DNA of 38,040 nt from Oxalobacteraceae bacterium OM1 (GCA_004570315.1 SPQI01000335.1:1-38040); one strand, 5' to 3'; shown: positions 22,813-34,209, counted from the first letter of the stretch. Program-made: numbers and translations. The notes: generated by a model from the letters alone, not told the origin.

Positions 22813-23967
22813 TTAACCAGCCGAGCCCGCGTGCACCGGCTCAGTACGACCATCCTCTTCCGCTCCGCCAGCCTCTTCCGCGCCCACCCAGCCGAGTCGT
22901 TCCATGGCGCGCGCCACCTCAAAGTAAAGCAGCCACTGTTCGCTTCCCTGTGGGTCGGCCTCGTCAATACGGCCAGCCAGCGCCCCAATTCCTTTATCGG
23001 GCGCAAATCCCATCAATGCCTTGGCAACCAAATTCCCGAGCGCCGCGTAGTCCATCTTTGCCTGTTTGGCGCTGGTATAGCCGGCGTCGGCGGCCAGTTC
23101 AACAAACGACGCGCACATGCCGGGCCGCTCATAGTGAGCAATCAGCAGTTCGAATTGCGCATCGGTGATGTCATCGGCAACGGCATTCAGCGCCTCGCTA
23201 TAGGCTCGTACATACGCCAGCCGGCTCGCAAGCCGCTCCAGTATGCCAGCGGGGTCTCCCAACGCAAATGCGGGTGTAGCCGCAACTGCGTATTGCATGC
23301 CACCAGGCGCTTTGCCAAGCAGATGCATCTCCATTACTGATTCGAGCTCATGGAAGCCAGTGAACGTGATCTCTAACGTACCGTCGTCGTCCAGTTGCAG
23401 TCCATCGGCTATGGCGACCCATCGTGTCGCTGTTGGGCAAGCGCGATCAGCCAGCAGCAGCAGGAACAACAGGTCATCGTCGAACGCCTGGGAGACCGCG
23501 TCTATGCTCGCCTGGGCAGCAGACGGGAGTGTTAAAGCTCCCCAGCCTTCATCAGCCAACGCAGCATCAATGGCAGATCGTTCCACGCAGGCATAGATAC
23601 AAACGTCGGCAACTCCACGTTCGGCAGCCATCGTTAGTGGCTGAATAGCCGCTTCGGTCGGCTTTTCCAGTCGCCGGTCCCAGTTTTTCACCTCCAAGAC
23701 TGCCCCTAGATGAAACTCCAATGTCTGCGTAGCCTCGTCCCGAACCACCTGATCGACGCGCACCGTGGCCTCTGGGATCGGGTGAGACATGCCATTGATT
23801 AAGCGGAGGTTGAACGGTGGCTGGCCAACTTTTTCCATGCGGCTTAGCCAGTATGGTGTCAAGCTGCGGTATTCAATATGTTTCCGGCGGGGTACTGCGA
23901 GAATGGCCGCGAAATATGGCCGCTCGATCGTCATAACAAGCGTGGGCGTCGCATAAGTCGCTGCCAT
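22813..23967 (-). CDS. Protein with N-terminal ASCH/PUA-like domain, otherwise unknown
   Basis: A 384-residue soluble protein. Residues about 10-95 have an ASCH-like outline: TIERPYFAAILAVPRRKHIEYR, then TPYWLSRM, an INGMSHPIPEATVRVDQVV strand pair and FHLGAVLEVKNWDR; ASCH domains are predicted to bind RNA or modified nucleic acid. A middle region is unassigned. Residues about 270-340 (ITDAQFELLIAHYERPG, SFVELAADAGYTSAKQAKMDYAALGNLVA) look like the small helical domain that accompanies HNH or restriction-like domains in other proteins. No nuclease motif is visible here. The tail is Gly/Glu/Ala-rich and probably disordered. It lies among defence-type genes; its role is unknown. Confidence 0.6.
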   Translation of the reverse strand: MAATYATPTLVMTIERPYFAAILAVPRRKHIEYRSLTPYWLSRMEKVGQPPFNLRLINGMSHPIPEATVRVDQVVRDEATQTLEFHLGAVLEVKNWDRRLEKPTEAAIQPLTMAAERGVADVCIYACVERSAIDAALADEGWGALTLPSAAQASIDAVSQAFDDDLLFLLLLADRACPTATRWVAIADGLQLDDDGTLEITFTGFHELESVMEMHLLGKAPGGMQYAVAATPAFALGDPAGILERLASRLAYVRAYSEALNAVADDITDAQFELLIAHYERPGMCASFVELAADAGYTSAKQAKMDYAALGNLVAKALMGFAPDKGIGALAGRIDEADPQGSEQWLLYFEVARAMERLGWVGAEEAGGAEEDGRTEPVHAGSAG

Positions 23968-24165
23968 ATCGAGAGCTCCAGTCAGAACGCGGGAATGGGC
24001 GCCGATGGACCGCCGCGACCTGTCGATGAAAAGCTGAGCCTCTCATGACGGCGTTAGTGCATTATTGTCGGCGCTCAAGCCGAATAAGGAATTGGCTCGG
24101 ACGGCAATGAAGTAAACTTTAGATGCGTATTCTTCATCCCCGTAGATCAAGCCTGACACTGCTTA

Positions 24166-25077
24166 CTAGGGCGCAGTCAGACTAGAAAATGCGCACACCT
24201 TAGGGATAGCACCGAAAAGGGAGCACAGCGACTCCCGCATTTCGCTCCAGCGCGGCGTAGCGGCCGCCGATGGAATTGGCGCCGGCCAGGGATCGTTCCC
24301 AGATGCGGAATCGTGGCCGTTAATGGCCATAGCCGCCTTGGTATAAGCATCGTGCCAATTTTGCTTCATTGAGGCTAACGCCTGGTCGCGTGTTGGAACC
24401 TGAATTCTGCAGACCCGGGTTTCATCTACAGGTGGGTGGCTAAACGCCGTAGTCAGCTCATTCAAGTCCCGCAAGGTAGCGCAGGCATCGTAGACTTCCC
24501 AGCTAGCTAGACCGACTGCGACCGTCGCGCCAACCCATGGGATCAACTCACCGGGCAATGCCGATACACTCCGTGTTGCGCGGGCTGCCGCCTTGATCGC
24601 TTGACGTTGAGAGAACTGTTGGACTGCTGTTGCACGCGCGACCCCCACCCGCTGCAGTGCCACGCGCTCGGCTTCCAGTAAGCGAAAGGATTTTTTGAGG
24701 GCAGCATGTTCGGCTTCCAGTACGTGCTGCGTCGTCCGAAGTCGGCTATTGGCGGCCGCGATATCTCGTGTGGCCGTTTCCACGACCTGCTGCCGCTTGG
24801 CGGTGGGACTGGCGCTTAGCAGACGAGAAACGGCCACGTCCGAAAACGTCGAAGCAAGCACCGTGCATAGCGCTTGGTATCCGACCGTGTGTGCAGCATC
24901 GCTAGTTAATGTTAAGACATTTGACAGGATTAACCCGGCGATAATTGCGCTTAGCATCCACCCTTTGATTGACCGCCTCCAGCCTGCATGCTGCACGGTC
25001 GATTCGTCGCTTAACTTAGAAGCAGCGTCTTCACGTTTGAAAAGGTGTCTTTGTAAGCTCGACGGCATGGTTTTCAA
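24166..25077 (-). CDS. Hypothetical membrane protein with central coiled coil
   Basis: A 303-residue protein. A basic N-terminus precedes a hydrophobic helix at about residues 40-58 (WMLSAIIAGLILSNVLTL). Residues about 95-150 have heptad-like Leu/Ala spacing rich in Glu, Arg and Gln (LRTTQHVLEAEHAALKKSF), a likely coiled coil. A second hydrophobic stretch is LIPWVGATVAVGLASWEVYD at about 178-197, followed by ACATLRDLNELTTAF. The C-terminus is polar with four cysteines overall. I cannot name the family. No partner gene is coupled to it; it stands alone downstream of hsdR on the same strand. The gap 23968-24165 to its left shows nothing. Confidence 0.55.
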   Translation of the reverse strand: MKTMPSSLQRHLFKREDAASKLSDESTVQHAGWRRSIKGWMLSAIIAGLILSNVLTLTSDAAHTVGYQALCTVLASTFSDVAVSRLLSASPTAKRQQVVETATRDIAAANSRLRTTQHVLEAEHAALKKSFRLLEAERVALQRVGVARATAVQQFSQRQAIKAAARATRSVSALPGELIPWVGATVAVGLASWEVYDACATLRDLNELTTAFSHPPVDETRVCRIQVPTRDQALASMKQNWHDAYTKAAMAINGHDSASGNDPWPAPIPSAAATPRWSEMRESLCSLFGAIPKVCAFSSLTAP

Positions 25078-25240
25078 TTATCAATACAGATTGCGCCTGG
25101 CTGCCGAAGTCGGCTTCATATCTCAAATTTCTGGTTTAGACGTACCGATTTGCTCGTTCAGTCACCGGTGCAGAGCAGCATTAATGGATCACTCGCTTTT
25201 ATGTTGCATTGCTTATCAGACAACCAAAGTGATTCTTTAA

Positions 25241-25393
25241 CTATTGTGCAGTCTCCGGATCGGCCAGTTTCATGCCAGTTTCGACGTATTGGTTGAAGAC
25301 ATCATCAGCTTGGCTACGCACAAAGCTTCTTCAAGTTGCTCAAATGCGAGCGGATTCGGCGCAAGTCCTACGCCAGTTGGGGAAACTGGGACG
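25241..25393 (-). pseudogene. Probable gene remnant downstream of hsdR
   Basis: Between hsdR and the membrane protein gene, one frame reads PNPLAFEQLEEA and an adjacent frame, shifted by one base near 25325, continues FVRSQADDVFNQYVETGM and ends shortly after at a TAG. Joined, they look like one helical C-terminus, so this is likely a frameshifted fragment of a lost gene. I do not recognise it. The rest of the gap (25078-25240) shows no gene. Confidence 0.3.
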
Positions 25394-25395
25394 TT

Positions 25396-28300
25396 TTAAA
25401 TCTGCCCACCCACACCTTTAAACTTCTCAACAAAGGTAGCTATCTTATGGAACACACTCTGTTTCTTTGTCAGGTACTGCGGGTTTAATGGACTCATTTT
25501 TGGCAAGATGGCATTGAGTTCCGTCCCATTGTCGCTGGCGAATTCTCGTCTCAATGAGGTGCTGATATAGCGTTTAGCCGCTTCTGTATTCAGATTCTCG
25601 GCACTGATTAACTCTTGTGCTTCCCGCTGTTGCTCTGCTTGAGCGAAAGTGAAGAAGGCATCTATCACGCTGGCCTTATCGCCAATCGGGTCCAGGTCGG
25701 TTTGGTTAATAAAATCGACGAGCAGGCTTTCTTTGGCGCGATTGCCAAGGCTGGCACGAATCACCCGGCGTACATCTTCGACCAGTGTGGCTTTGTCCTT
25801 GACCTTTTTATTGTTCTCAAAGATCAATTCCAGAATGTAGTCCAAGTTGATTTCTTGTGACTTCAGCAGATCCACCTCAAAGACCACGTCATCCCAATCG
25901 ATTACGGACTTTTCTTTCTCGGCGGAAGACTTTTCCCGACGTAGCCAATCGCGAACGTCATTGTAGGTCGAACGGTAGTCTTGAATCTTTCGTTCGGCTG
26001 GTATCTTGATTGCTTGTAGCGCCGCCAGATCATCATCGCTCAAATAGTGCTTGGCTTTAAATGCCTCAACCGCCGCCGGGTCGCTTACGTCTACGTTTTG
26101 CAAGGCTTTCAGGCTGGCAAATTGGTCGTAATTTTGCAGCACATTTTCAACACGCAAATACTCGCCGAACAGTTTTGCAAAGGCCTTCTTATCCGACTCT
26201 TTTTCAAGGGCAGAAGGATCGGGAAAGCGTTGCTCGAGCTCCCTCACGACTTCCACAAAGCCACGCCGCGCCTCACCAGTCACCACATCGGTGAAGCCTT
26301 CCATGTATTCCTTGTAGCTCTTCTCCAACACCACGTTCTTGGTGTTTTTGTCGCCAAACAAGGTGATGGCGTCAATGGTTGCCTGCTCCAGATCACGGAA
26401 GGTGACGATATTGCCGAAGGTTTTTGTGGCATCAAAAATGCGATTAGTCCGCGAATAGGCCTGCATCAATCCGTGGTAACGCAGGTTTTTATCCACAAAC
26501 AAGGTGTTCAGAGTGGGGGCATCAAAGCCGGTAAGGAACATGCCCACCACAATTAGCAGATCGATTTCCTTGGTTTTGACTTGCTTCGCCAAGTCGCGGT
26601 AATAGTTTTGAAAGCCGTTGCTATCCACGCTGAACTTGGCCTTGAACAGCGCGTTATAGTCAGCGATGGCCGCGCTCAAAAATTCCTTGGCGCTGCTGTT
26701 CATGGCCGAAACATCAAAGCTTTCATCGTGAATGTCACCTACGGAATCCTGCTCTTCGTTGGCGGCAAATGAGAAGATGGTGGCAACTGTCAGTGGCTTG
26801 TCGCTGCCTTTCTGCAATTCCCTGAACGACTCGTAATACAGCTTGGCGGCGTCCACGCTGCTCACGGCAAACATGGCATTAAAGCCCTTTGCGCCCGCTT
26901 GCAGGCGATGGGTTTTTTGCCGGAAGTTATTGAGGATGTACTGGGTAATCTCTCGAATGCGATCGGGGTGCAGCAAGGCTTGCTTGTTTTCTGCCGCGCT
27001 GAGTTTTTTCTCGTCCTGCTCAGCTTCAATGGCTTTGAACTGCGGGCGCACATCGTTGTAGTCCACCTTGAACCTCAGCACCTTTTCGTCACGAATCGCA
27101 TCAGTGATTACATAAGAATGCAGCTCACGGCCGAACACACTGGCAGTGGTTTCAGCGCCAAGGGCGTTCTGGGGAAAAATCGGTGTGCCGGTGAAGCCAA
27201 ACTGATAAAACTTTTTAAATTTCTTCTTGAGATTTTTCTGTGCTTCGCCAAATTGGCTACGGTGGCATTCATCAAAGATGAAGACGACCTGCTTGTTGTA
27301 GATTGGCAGGTCGCTCTCGCCTTTCATTAGGTTGTTGAGCTTCTGAATGGTGGTGACGACGATCTTGTTGTCGTCTTTCTCCAGATTGCGCTTAAGGCCT
27401 GCAGTGCTGTCAGAGCCATTTACGCTATCGGGCGAAAATCGCTGGTATTCCTTCATGGTCTGGTAATCAAGATCTTTACGATCCACCACGAAAAACACCT
27501 TATCGATGAAATCCAGCTCGGTAGCCAAACGCGCCGCCTTGAAACTGGTCAGGGTCTTGCCAGAGCCGGTGGTGTGCCAGATGAAGCCGCCGCTTTCCGT
27601 GTTGCTCCAGTTCTTAGCCTGATGGCTGCTCTTGATCTTCCACAAAATGCGCTCTGTGGCGGCAATCTGATAAGGGCGCATCACTAGCAGCGTGTTACTG
27701 ACATCAAACACCGAGTAATGCAGCAGCACATTGAGCAGCGTGTGCTTCTGGAAGAAGGTGGCCGTGAAGTCTTTCAGATCTTTGATCAGACTGTTGTCCG
27801 CCTTCGCCCAGTTCATGGTGAAGTCGAAGCTGTTCTTGTTGCGCTGTGTGGTGTTGGCGAAGTAACGGCTGTCGGTGCCGTTGGAGATCACGAACAGCTG
27901 CAAATACTTAAACAGGGAATGCTCACTGTTGAAGCTTTCCTTGCTGTAGCGATGCACCTGATTGAAGGCTTCACGAATCGCGACGCCGCGTTTCTTCAGC
28001 TCCACCTGCGCCAGCGGCAAACCATTCACCAGAATCGTCACGTCATAGCGGTTGGCGTGACTGCCAGTCTGTTCAAACTGCTTGATCACCTGCATCTTGT
28101 TGCGGGCGATGTTTTTCTTGTCCAGCAGGTAGATATTCTGGATGCGCCCGTCGTCAAAGACGAAGTCGTGGATATAGTCGTCGTGAATCTTGCGGGTTTT
28201 CTCAACAATGCCATCGCTGGGCTTGTCCAGCCAGGTTTCCACGAAGCGCAACCATTCGCCGTCAGCAAACTGCACATTATTGAGCGCTTGTAGCTGGACG

Positions 28301-28494
28301 CGCACATTTGCGAGTAAGGCTTCGGGCGCATTCAGACCGGGGAGGTACTCATAACCCTGATTCTGCAAATCCCGAATGAACTCTCGCTCCAAATCTGCTT
28401 CGCTCTGGTAGCTTTCTACGACCTTCCACTCTTGGATGTATTTATCGAGAACGATGTAGTTCTTCGATTCGGCGATGGGGCTGTATTCGATCAT
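25396..28494 (-). CDS. hsdR: Type I restriction endonuclease subunit R (type IC)
   Basis: Motor and nuclease subunit that translocates DNA with ATP and cleaves it far from the recognition site. The product is 1032 residues. The nuclease core has Asp151 ([10 protein letters not shown]) and Glu165-x-Lys167 (AQVELKKRG). Helicase motifs follow: Walker A HTTGSGKT with Lys313, and the DECH box with Asp408/Glu409. These residue numbers coincide with those I recall for EcoR124I, the type IC prototype, so the protein is nearly collinear with it. The start at 28494 is fixed by an ATGA overlap with the prrC stop; an in-frame extension to 28686 lies inside prrC and is not real. The C-terminal domain that binds the methylase is present. 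It is the last gene of the hsdM-hsdS-prrC-hsdR operon. Confidence 0.95.
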   Translation of the reverse strand: MIEYSPIAESKNYIVLDKYIQEWKVVESYQSEADLEREFIRDLQNQGYEYLPGLNAPEALLANVRVQLQALNNVQFADGEWLRFVETWLDKPSDGIVEKTRKIHDDYIHDFVFDDGRIQNIYLLDKKNIARNKMQVIKQFEQTGSHANRYDVTILVNGLPLAQVELKKRGVAIREAFNQVHRYSKESFNSEHSLFKYLQLFVISNGTDSRYFANTTQRNKNSFDFTMNWAKADNSLIKDLKDFTATFFQKHTLLNVLLHYSVFDVSNTLLVMRPYQIAATERILWKIKSSHQAKNWSNTESGGFIWHTTGSGKTLTSFKAARLATELDFIDKVFFVVDRKDLDYQTMKEYQRFSPDSVNGSDSTAGLKRNLEKDDNKIVVTTIQKLNNLMKGESDLPIYNKQVVFIFDECHRSQFGEAQKNLKKKFKKFYQFGFTGTPIFPQNALGAETTASVFGRELHSYVITDAIRDEKVLRFKVDYNDVRPQFKAIEAEQDEKKLSAAENKQALLHPDRIREITQYILNNFRQKTHRLQAGAKGFNAMFAVSSVDAAKLYYESFRELQKGSDKPLTVATIFSFAANEEQDSVGDIHDESFDVSAMNSSAKEFLSAAIADYNALFKAKFSVDSNGFQNYYRDLAKQVKTKEIDLLIVVGMFLTGFDAPTLNTLFVDKNLRYHGLMQAYSRTNRIFDATKTFGNIVTFRDLEQATIDAITLFGDKNTKNVVLEKSYKEYMEGFTDVVTGEARRGFVEVVRELEQRFPDPSALEKESDKKAFAKLFGEYLRVENVLQNYDQFASLKALQNVDVSDPAAVEAFKAKHYLSDDDLAALQAIKIPAERKIQDYRSTYNDVRDWLRREKSSAEKEKSVIDWDDVVFEVDLLKSQEINLDYILELIFENNKKVKDKATLVEDVRRVIRASLGNRAKESLLVDFINQTDLDPIGDKASVIDAFFTFAQAEQQREAQELISAENLNTEAAKRYISTSLRREFASDNGTELNAILPKMSPLNPQYLTKKQSVFHKIATFVEKFKGVGGQI

Positions 28495-29708
28495 GTAGTT
28501 TTTTCCTGCCAAAATCGATGATGCTCGACAACGTGCTTGACCAGTTTTTTCAGAACCTGCTTCTCTTCTGGTTTCAGTGGTGACACTTCTTCGGCAGCAT
28601 GCTTCGAATGGCTGGAGAAGTTCACAATTCGCTTTGCGTACGGGTTGGGCAAGCCGTCGTCTGTGTCCGGCAGAAGATGTTCCCACCTTTTGTACCCGAG
28701 AAATGTTGCCGTCTTTTCGAGAATATTCCGAAGCAGGTTGAAGTGATATTTTTCGATCTGCCCACTTTTTATGGCTTCCTCAAGCTGCGATATCAGGTGC
28801 AGGTGATATGCAAAAGGAGAATCGTTTGGCTGCTCTGATATATGAAGGGTGCCGTCACCATTTTTCTCCAATCGTGACTTGCTGAACCATTTTGACTTCC
28901 AGCTGTAGCGCTCGGTTTTTTCATCGCTACCAAACTCGTTGCAAAGCACATTAAAGAAGAGTGGGTTATGCGTAGTGATAATGAACTTGACACTAGACTC
29001 GTTTGATTTGACCAACTGCGCCAAGTCTACGGCCAGCTGTATCAGGTGGTTGTCATCCAGAGAGCTAACCGGATCGTCAATGAACACATATTCCAGTTGG
29101 TTGAATTGGTCGGTTTCTCGATCACCAGGCTCGGCAACATTGAGAACACCGATCACTTGTTCAAGCAGCGCGTAGAAAATACTCCAGATAAAGTTGCTTT
29201 CTTCACCCTTGGAGATTTTTAGGCTTCCCGAATGCGTCGTATCGCCACGCTCCATCGTGAAGGTAACTTCCGAGAACGCTTTGATAGTGATCTGTTTGTC
29301 GCCTTCGCCATTCTCTGTACGCTCGGCGTTGAAGTGTGGCGTCAGCTTGTCGTTGGTATAACGCTGAAACGTCGTGATGACGTTCATGTCCTGGCCCTGA
29401 TCCTTCAGCACCCAATCCGTGAAGGTATTAGACTGAATCTTCAGCTTAGGCTCAGCATCATCTTTCAGGTCGTTATCCCAATAAAACAAGTCTTCAGTAA
29501 AGGCGTTGTAATACAGGATTTTGTTGCGCGATAACTCAAGTTGATCAGCTTCTTCATCGTCTTCGTTACCATTCGCCCTAGGAGCGATCAGCTGCTTGAA
29601 TTCGCGCGAAAGCTGTGTTTTACCGGTGCCGTTAAAGGCATAGATCAGCTGTATCTTTTTGTTGGCATCTTTTAGCTGCTGGGCGATTTCCTTTAGTGTA
29701 TTGCTCAT
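28491..29708 (-). CDS. prrC: PrrC-type anticodon nuclease
   Basis: Predicted guard toxin that stays silent in complex with the type I enzyme and cleaves a tRNA anticodon when a phage disables restriction. The 405-residue product (E. coli PrrC is about 396) has an ABC-like NTPase domain: Walker A FNGTGKTQ at 25-32, signature-like ISKGEES near 165, Walker [15 protein letters not shown] at 206-219, and the H-loop TTHN at 244-248. The C-terminal nuclease region has Arg327 and Glu331 four apart in [10 protein letters not shown], and His367/His370 in [11 protein letters not shown], matching the Arg320-Glu324-His356 triad of E. coli PrrC. The opening TLKEIAQQL and [12 protein letters not shown] is PrrC-like. 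It starts one base after hsdS and overlaps hsdR by ATGA. In E. coli the target is tRNA-Lys; here the target is inferred. Confidence 0.88.
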   Translation of the reverse strand: MSNTLKEIAQQLKDANKKIQLIYAFNGTGKTQLSREFKQLIAPRANGNEDDEEADQLELSRNKILYYNAFTEDLFYWDNDLKDDAEPKLKIQSNTFTDWVLKDQGQDMNVITTFQRYTNDKLTPHFNAERTENGEGDKQITIKAFSEVTFTMERGDTTHSGSLKISKGEESNFIWSIFYALLEQVIGVLNVAEPGDRETDQFNQLEYVFIDDPVSSLDDNHLIQLAVDLAQLVKSNESSVKFIITTHNPLFFNVLCNEFGSDEKTERYSWKSKWFSKSRLEKNGDGTLHISEQPNDSPFAYHLHLISQLEEAIKSGQIEKYHFNLLRNILEKTATFLGYKRWEHLLPDTDDGLPNPYAKRIVNFSSHSKHAAEEVSPLKPEEKQVLKKLVKHVVEHHRFWQEKTT

Positions 29709-29709
29709 G

Positions 29710-30923
29710 TCAGGCCGCTACCTCTTCAGACTTTGTGAAGCTAAACAGAAGATTGCGGTAATACTCGTATTGCTTTTGGCGTAACTCGATTTCGCTGGAC
29801 AAGCCCTCGCTGAGAGAGTTTGCGAGAGCGTTGAACTTGTCCAGAATGGCGACAATTCGCTCTTTCTCTTCGGGAGAAGGATTCGGAATGCTGATGCTTT
29901 CTAAATTCTTTTTGTTTAGCTTCGGCTGAGCCGCTCCTGAGATGTAAGGCGTCAAGTCAATGCTATTTAAATAGTATTCAACGTACTTACGCTCAGCGTA
30001 TGTCTCGAATTTAAGAACATGCGCATGATTGTTCACCCAGCTTTTTCCGCTAATACTGAAAGCAATTGCGGTATTTCGCGCCAACAAATTAGCACCGTCT
30101 TCGGAGACAAGCAGGAAGTCACCGTCAAAGATATAGTCTTTAACGTAGTCAACAATACCCGAAGCACCATAGTAAGGAATATCACCTGGATCTCTAAAAC
30201 TACTCGCAATAGGCTTCCTCATCGAATCAAGATTTAATGCTAGTTCCCCCAACGTCTTCCACTCCACCTCCTCTTCCTCGAAACTCAACAACTGGTCGCG
30301 ATAGTAGCTGTATTGTTTTTTTCGGGCGGTAAGCTCGGCGGTAAGCTCGGCGGTGAGCTCGGCAGTACGCTCGGTAAAGGCGTCAAGAATGCGGGCAATT
30401 TCGGCTTGGATTTCAAGCGATTTTTTCGGGTTGTCTGGAAAGGGAATAGGTATTTTTGCTTTACCGAGGCCATTCGAATTTATCGACGATATTTTTCCAG
30501 AGGAGACATCTTTCTTGATTTGCTCCTTAAAAGGAGCAGCTCTCAAGAAATGAGAAACATATTTTGGGTCTAGTTTGCTTCTATATGAAAAGCAAGCATC
30601 GTGAATTACGATGTCGCCCTCGCCCAGCCAAGCCGTGCCATTACCAATGTCCTCAATAGTTTCACCCGCTGCGACAATAATCACGTCTCCATGACTTGCG
30701 GCCCGCAATTTTGAAGCCAGCGCTGGATCAAGGAACGATTTCGATTCTTTTGCCCAAATCCCATAATGGGTATATATCTCCCCATAATGGATGCATGGAA
30801 CGCCCTCTAGGGCTATATCTGTTTTTACAAACCTCTTTCCTCTAACGAATTCACCGATCTCGCCCAGCGCCCTCCACTCTACTGCAACGCCGCCCAGCAG
30901 CTTTTCCAGCAGGCTTATATTTT

Positions 30924-30927
<4 letters not shown>
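29710..30927 (-). CDS. hsdS: Type I restriction-modification specificity subunit S (type IC)
   Basis: DNA-recognition subunit shared by the methylase and the endonuclease. The 405-residue product has two target-recognition domains, at about 1-165 (starting [18 protein letters not shown]) and about 220-350 (starting [10 protein letters not shown]). Each is followed by a conserved helical spacer ([13 protein letters not shown] and [15 protein letters not shown]). The central spacer carries three TAEL repeats at residues 188-199, the element that in EcoR124-type enzymes sets the distance between the two half-sites. The paired [15 protein letters not shown] and [15 protein letters not shown] show the internal duplication. 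The start overlaps the hsdM stop by ATGA. The recognition sequence cannot be read from the sequence alone. Confidence 0.94.
30331..30366 (-). repeat. Three 12-base tandem repeats in hsdS (TAEL repeats)
   Basis: On the plus strand the unit AAGCTCGGCGGT occurs twice perfectly, then GAGCTCGGCAGT, with a degenerate fourth unit beyond. Each unit encodes Thr-Ala-Glu-Leu on the minus strand. In the EcoR124I/EcoR124II pair, two versus three such units change the recognition-site spacer by one base. Confidence 0.93.
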
Positions 30928-32483
<1,556 letters not shown>

Positions 32484-33117
32484 TGGATCAATCCTGTTTC
32501 ATTACGTTGTGTTAAGCGCAGGCAACTTTATACTTTTCGGGAGCTATTGAACAGTTCGCACGACCTACGGCGGCGATGCGTAATCTTCAGGTGACGGGAT
32601 GTCAATTGAGATGTGAGAGAGGGCAAAATCGGCATGGCTGGAAAACGCGATTCGTCTCCTAGACGTCCGCTGCTCACTGCATTTGGCATTCTCTCGGCTA
32701 GTGCAGGATCTCCGGTATCGGCACGTTTTCGCCGATTGACATACGGCGGACCGGCAGATAAAGGAGTTGCGTTAAAGAAAAGAAATAGTGCGCTTGGTTT
32801 TGGTCGAAAAAATTTTTTGCCGGTACTGTCTATGGAAAAAAGTGGGTCCCATCGCCCGCCGTCTCCGCCCTCTCCCTGGTCCGCCTTCCTTCGGAGCGCC
32901 AAGCCCAACTTGGCCGACTGTAACCAGCCGGCGTCGCAAGAATAACCGCTTACGAGTTCAGCCTCCCCTACGTTGCCGACGCCTTCGTCATGCGCCGTAA
33001 CACCTAAGTGTTCCCGCAACTCTTGCTACTTTGGCCCAAAATACGATTCGCTCTGCGTAGTGAATGACATTTTGGAAATGCCTAACCTGATTAGCGCAGC
33101 GGTGTCGGGCTAGATCG
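32484..33117. other. Long intergenic region between the restriction operon and the replication module
   Basis: About 630 bases with no gene I can support. Open frames on both strands (for example 32613-32945 plus and 32528-33019 minus) lack ribosome binding sites and recognisable protein character. The right-hand part should contain the terminator of the replication module and the left-hand part the hsdM promoter. No strong hairpin with a T tract was found. Confidence 0.5.
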
Positions 33118-33675
33118 TCAGCAGCTTCGGAAGGTCGGGCGTATCTGTGCCGACTCTGCCGCCAATGTGAAGAGCGCCATCCCCTGCAGGTTCTGTGCAT
33201 GTGCCAAGATGGCTGGCCACAAATCGCGTAGAAGTCTTGCGGTAGCGGAGATATCGGAGTGGGACCATGCTGAACCAATGGATGTGAGATCGCTTGCTGA
33301 GATTTCTCCATCAGCAATGGCATATTCCAACTGTTCGGCCATTTCAATCACACTGAATTCATCTTCATTCATCAATTCGCCGATGAAGCCTGCCAATCCA
33401 ACTAAGACTTGCCATCGCTTAATTAAGGTCTTAGCTTTCGGATTCGTGACTTGAAGGGTCCCGGGAGGGCAATACATTGCGCATTGACCGTGCCAGTGCC
33501 TTTCTTCGGCCGAACCACTTTCACTCTTCCAGACCCTTGCGTCGCATACGCCGCCTAAAAGACGGATAACCGCAGCGTGAGACGCCTCGTGAACGCATGC
33601 CCTCGTCAGGCCGTCCATATGGTCAGTTTCCACCATATTGCGCTTAGGTCGTGTGGTACATTTCCGATCACTCAT
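33118..33675 (-). CDS. Stand-alone M41 (FtsH)-like metallopeptidase domain protein
   Basis: A 185-residue protein. CVHEASHAAV gives a zinc-peptidase HExxH (His29, Glu30, His33) in an FtsH-like HEAxHA context. Later LVGLAGFIGELMN resembles the gly-rich helix of M41, and SASDL (Asp129) is placed like the third metal ligand in the FtsH ASNDL segment. There is no AAA domain and no membrane helix, so it is not FtsH itself but an isolated peptidase-like domain of a kind seen in mobile elements. The start ATG at 33675 overlaps the stop of the upstream zinc-ribbon gene by eight bases; a longer in-frame extension to 33888 lies within that gene and is not supported. It is the last gene of the replication module. 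Confidence 0.65.
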   Translation of the reverse strand: MSDRKCTTRPKRNMVETDHMDGLTRACVHEASHAAVIRLLGGVCDARVWKSESGSAEERHWHGQCAMYCPPGTLQVTNPKAKTLIKRWQVLVGLAGFIGELMNEDEFSVIEMAEQLEYAIADGEISASDLTSIGSAWSHSDISATARLLRDLWPAILAHAQNLQGMALFTLAAESAQIRPTFRSC

Positions 33676-34201
33676 TTCGAACTCCCGATCGCTTAGTTTT
33701 TCCCGATGTTCCGCCGGCGGCTTCCTCATAGGCGGCCGATAGACGTAGGATCTGCCGGTAATACGTCTTTCGCCACTTTCCGGGTTTCCTTGCTGGTACG
33801 TCACCGCCAAAGTGGCCGCCCAATCCGTCAAGAATTCGTTGTGCCTGCAGCAGTGCACGGCCACGGGCATGATGACGTTGACATTCATAGATCAGTCCAG
33901 CGCAGCGACGACAGCGCAAGGCGCTTCCTTCGACGAACAAAGCGCGACAATTCCTCCCACACGCGCGACACTTCAGGTAGGGCAGAAACCGGCCCTTTCG
34001 AAATTCCCGATGATGAATTTCAGCTGTCAGCATCTGCTCGCCGATGATTACGGCGAGCGTGCCTCCGTCCAAAAGCACCACGGCACGGCGTGTGACACCA
34101 TCGCCCCAATCGAGCGTCAACACCCCCGCGTTCAGCTGTCGGGCCGCTTTTTGTAGTGCGAGGATGTTGACACCGACCGCGCCCTCGACGGTACCCTTCA
34201 T
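33668..34201 (-). CDS. Hypothetical protein with zinc ribbon
   Basis: A 177-residue protein. The N-terminal half is beta-like (LNAGVLTLDWGDGVTRRAVV, GTLAVIIGEQML). The centre has CRACGRNC and CRRCAGLIYECQRHH, a zinc ribbon with ligands Cys78, Cys81, Cys96 and Cys99. A basic helical C-terminus follows (ARGRALLQAQRIL). The pattern of a ribbon followed by LIYECQ and an Arg/Gln-rich helix is one I have seen in proteins of phage-like islands, with unknown function, possibly DNA binding. It starts eight bases after the preceding gene and overlaps the next, so it belongs to the module operon. Confidence 0.65.
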   Translation of the reverse strand: MKGTVEGAVGVNILALQKAARQLNAGVLTLDWGDGVTRRAVVLLDGGTLAVIIGEQMLTAEIHHREFRKGRFLPYLKCRACGRNCRALFVEGSALRCRRCAGLIYECQRHHARGRALLQAQRILDGLGGHFGGDVPARKPGKWRKTYYRQILRLSAAYEEAAGGTSGKTKRSGVRNE

Positions 34202-34209
34202 CGGCCTGT

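Noticed and set aside
32528-33019. A 163-codon minus-strand frame and an overlapping 110-codon plus-strand frame in the gap right of hsdM.
   Set aside because: No ribosome binding site, no recognisable domain, and both strands are open over the same DNA.
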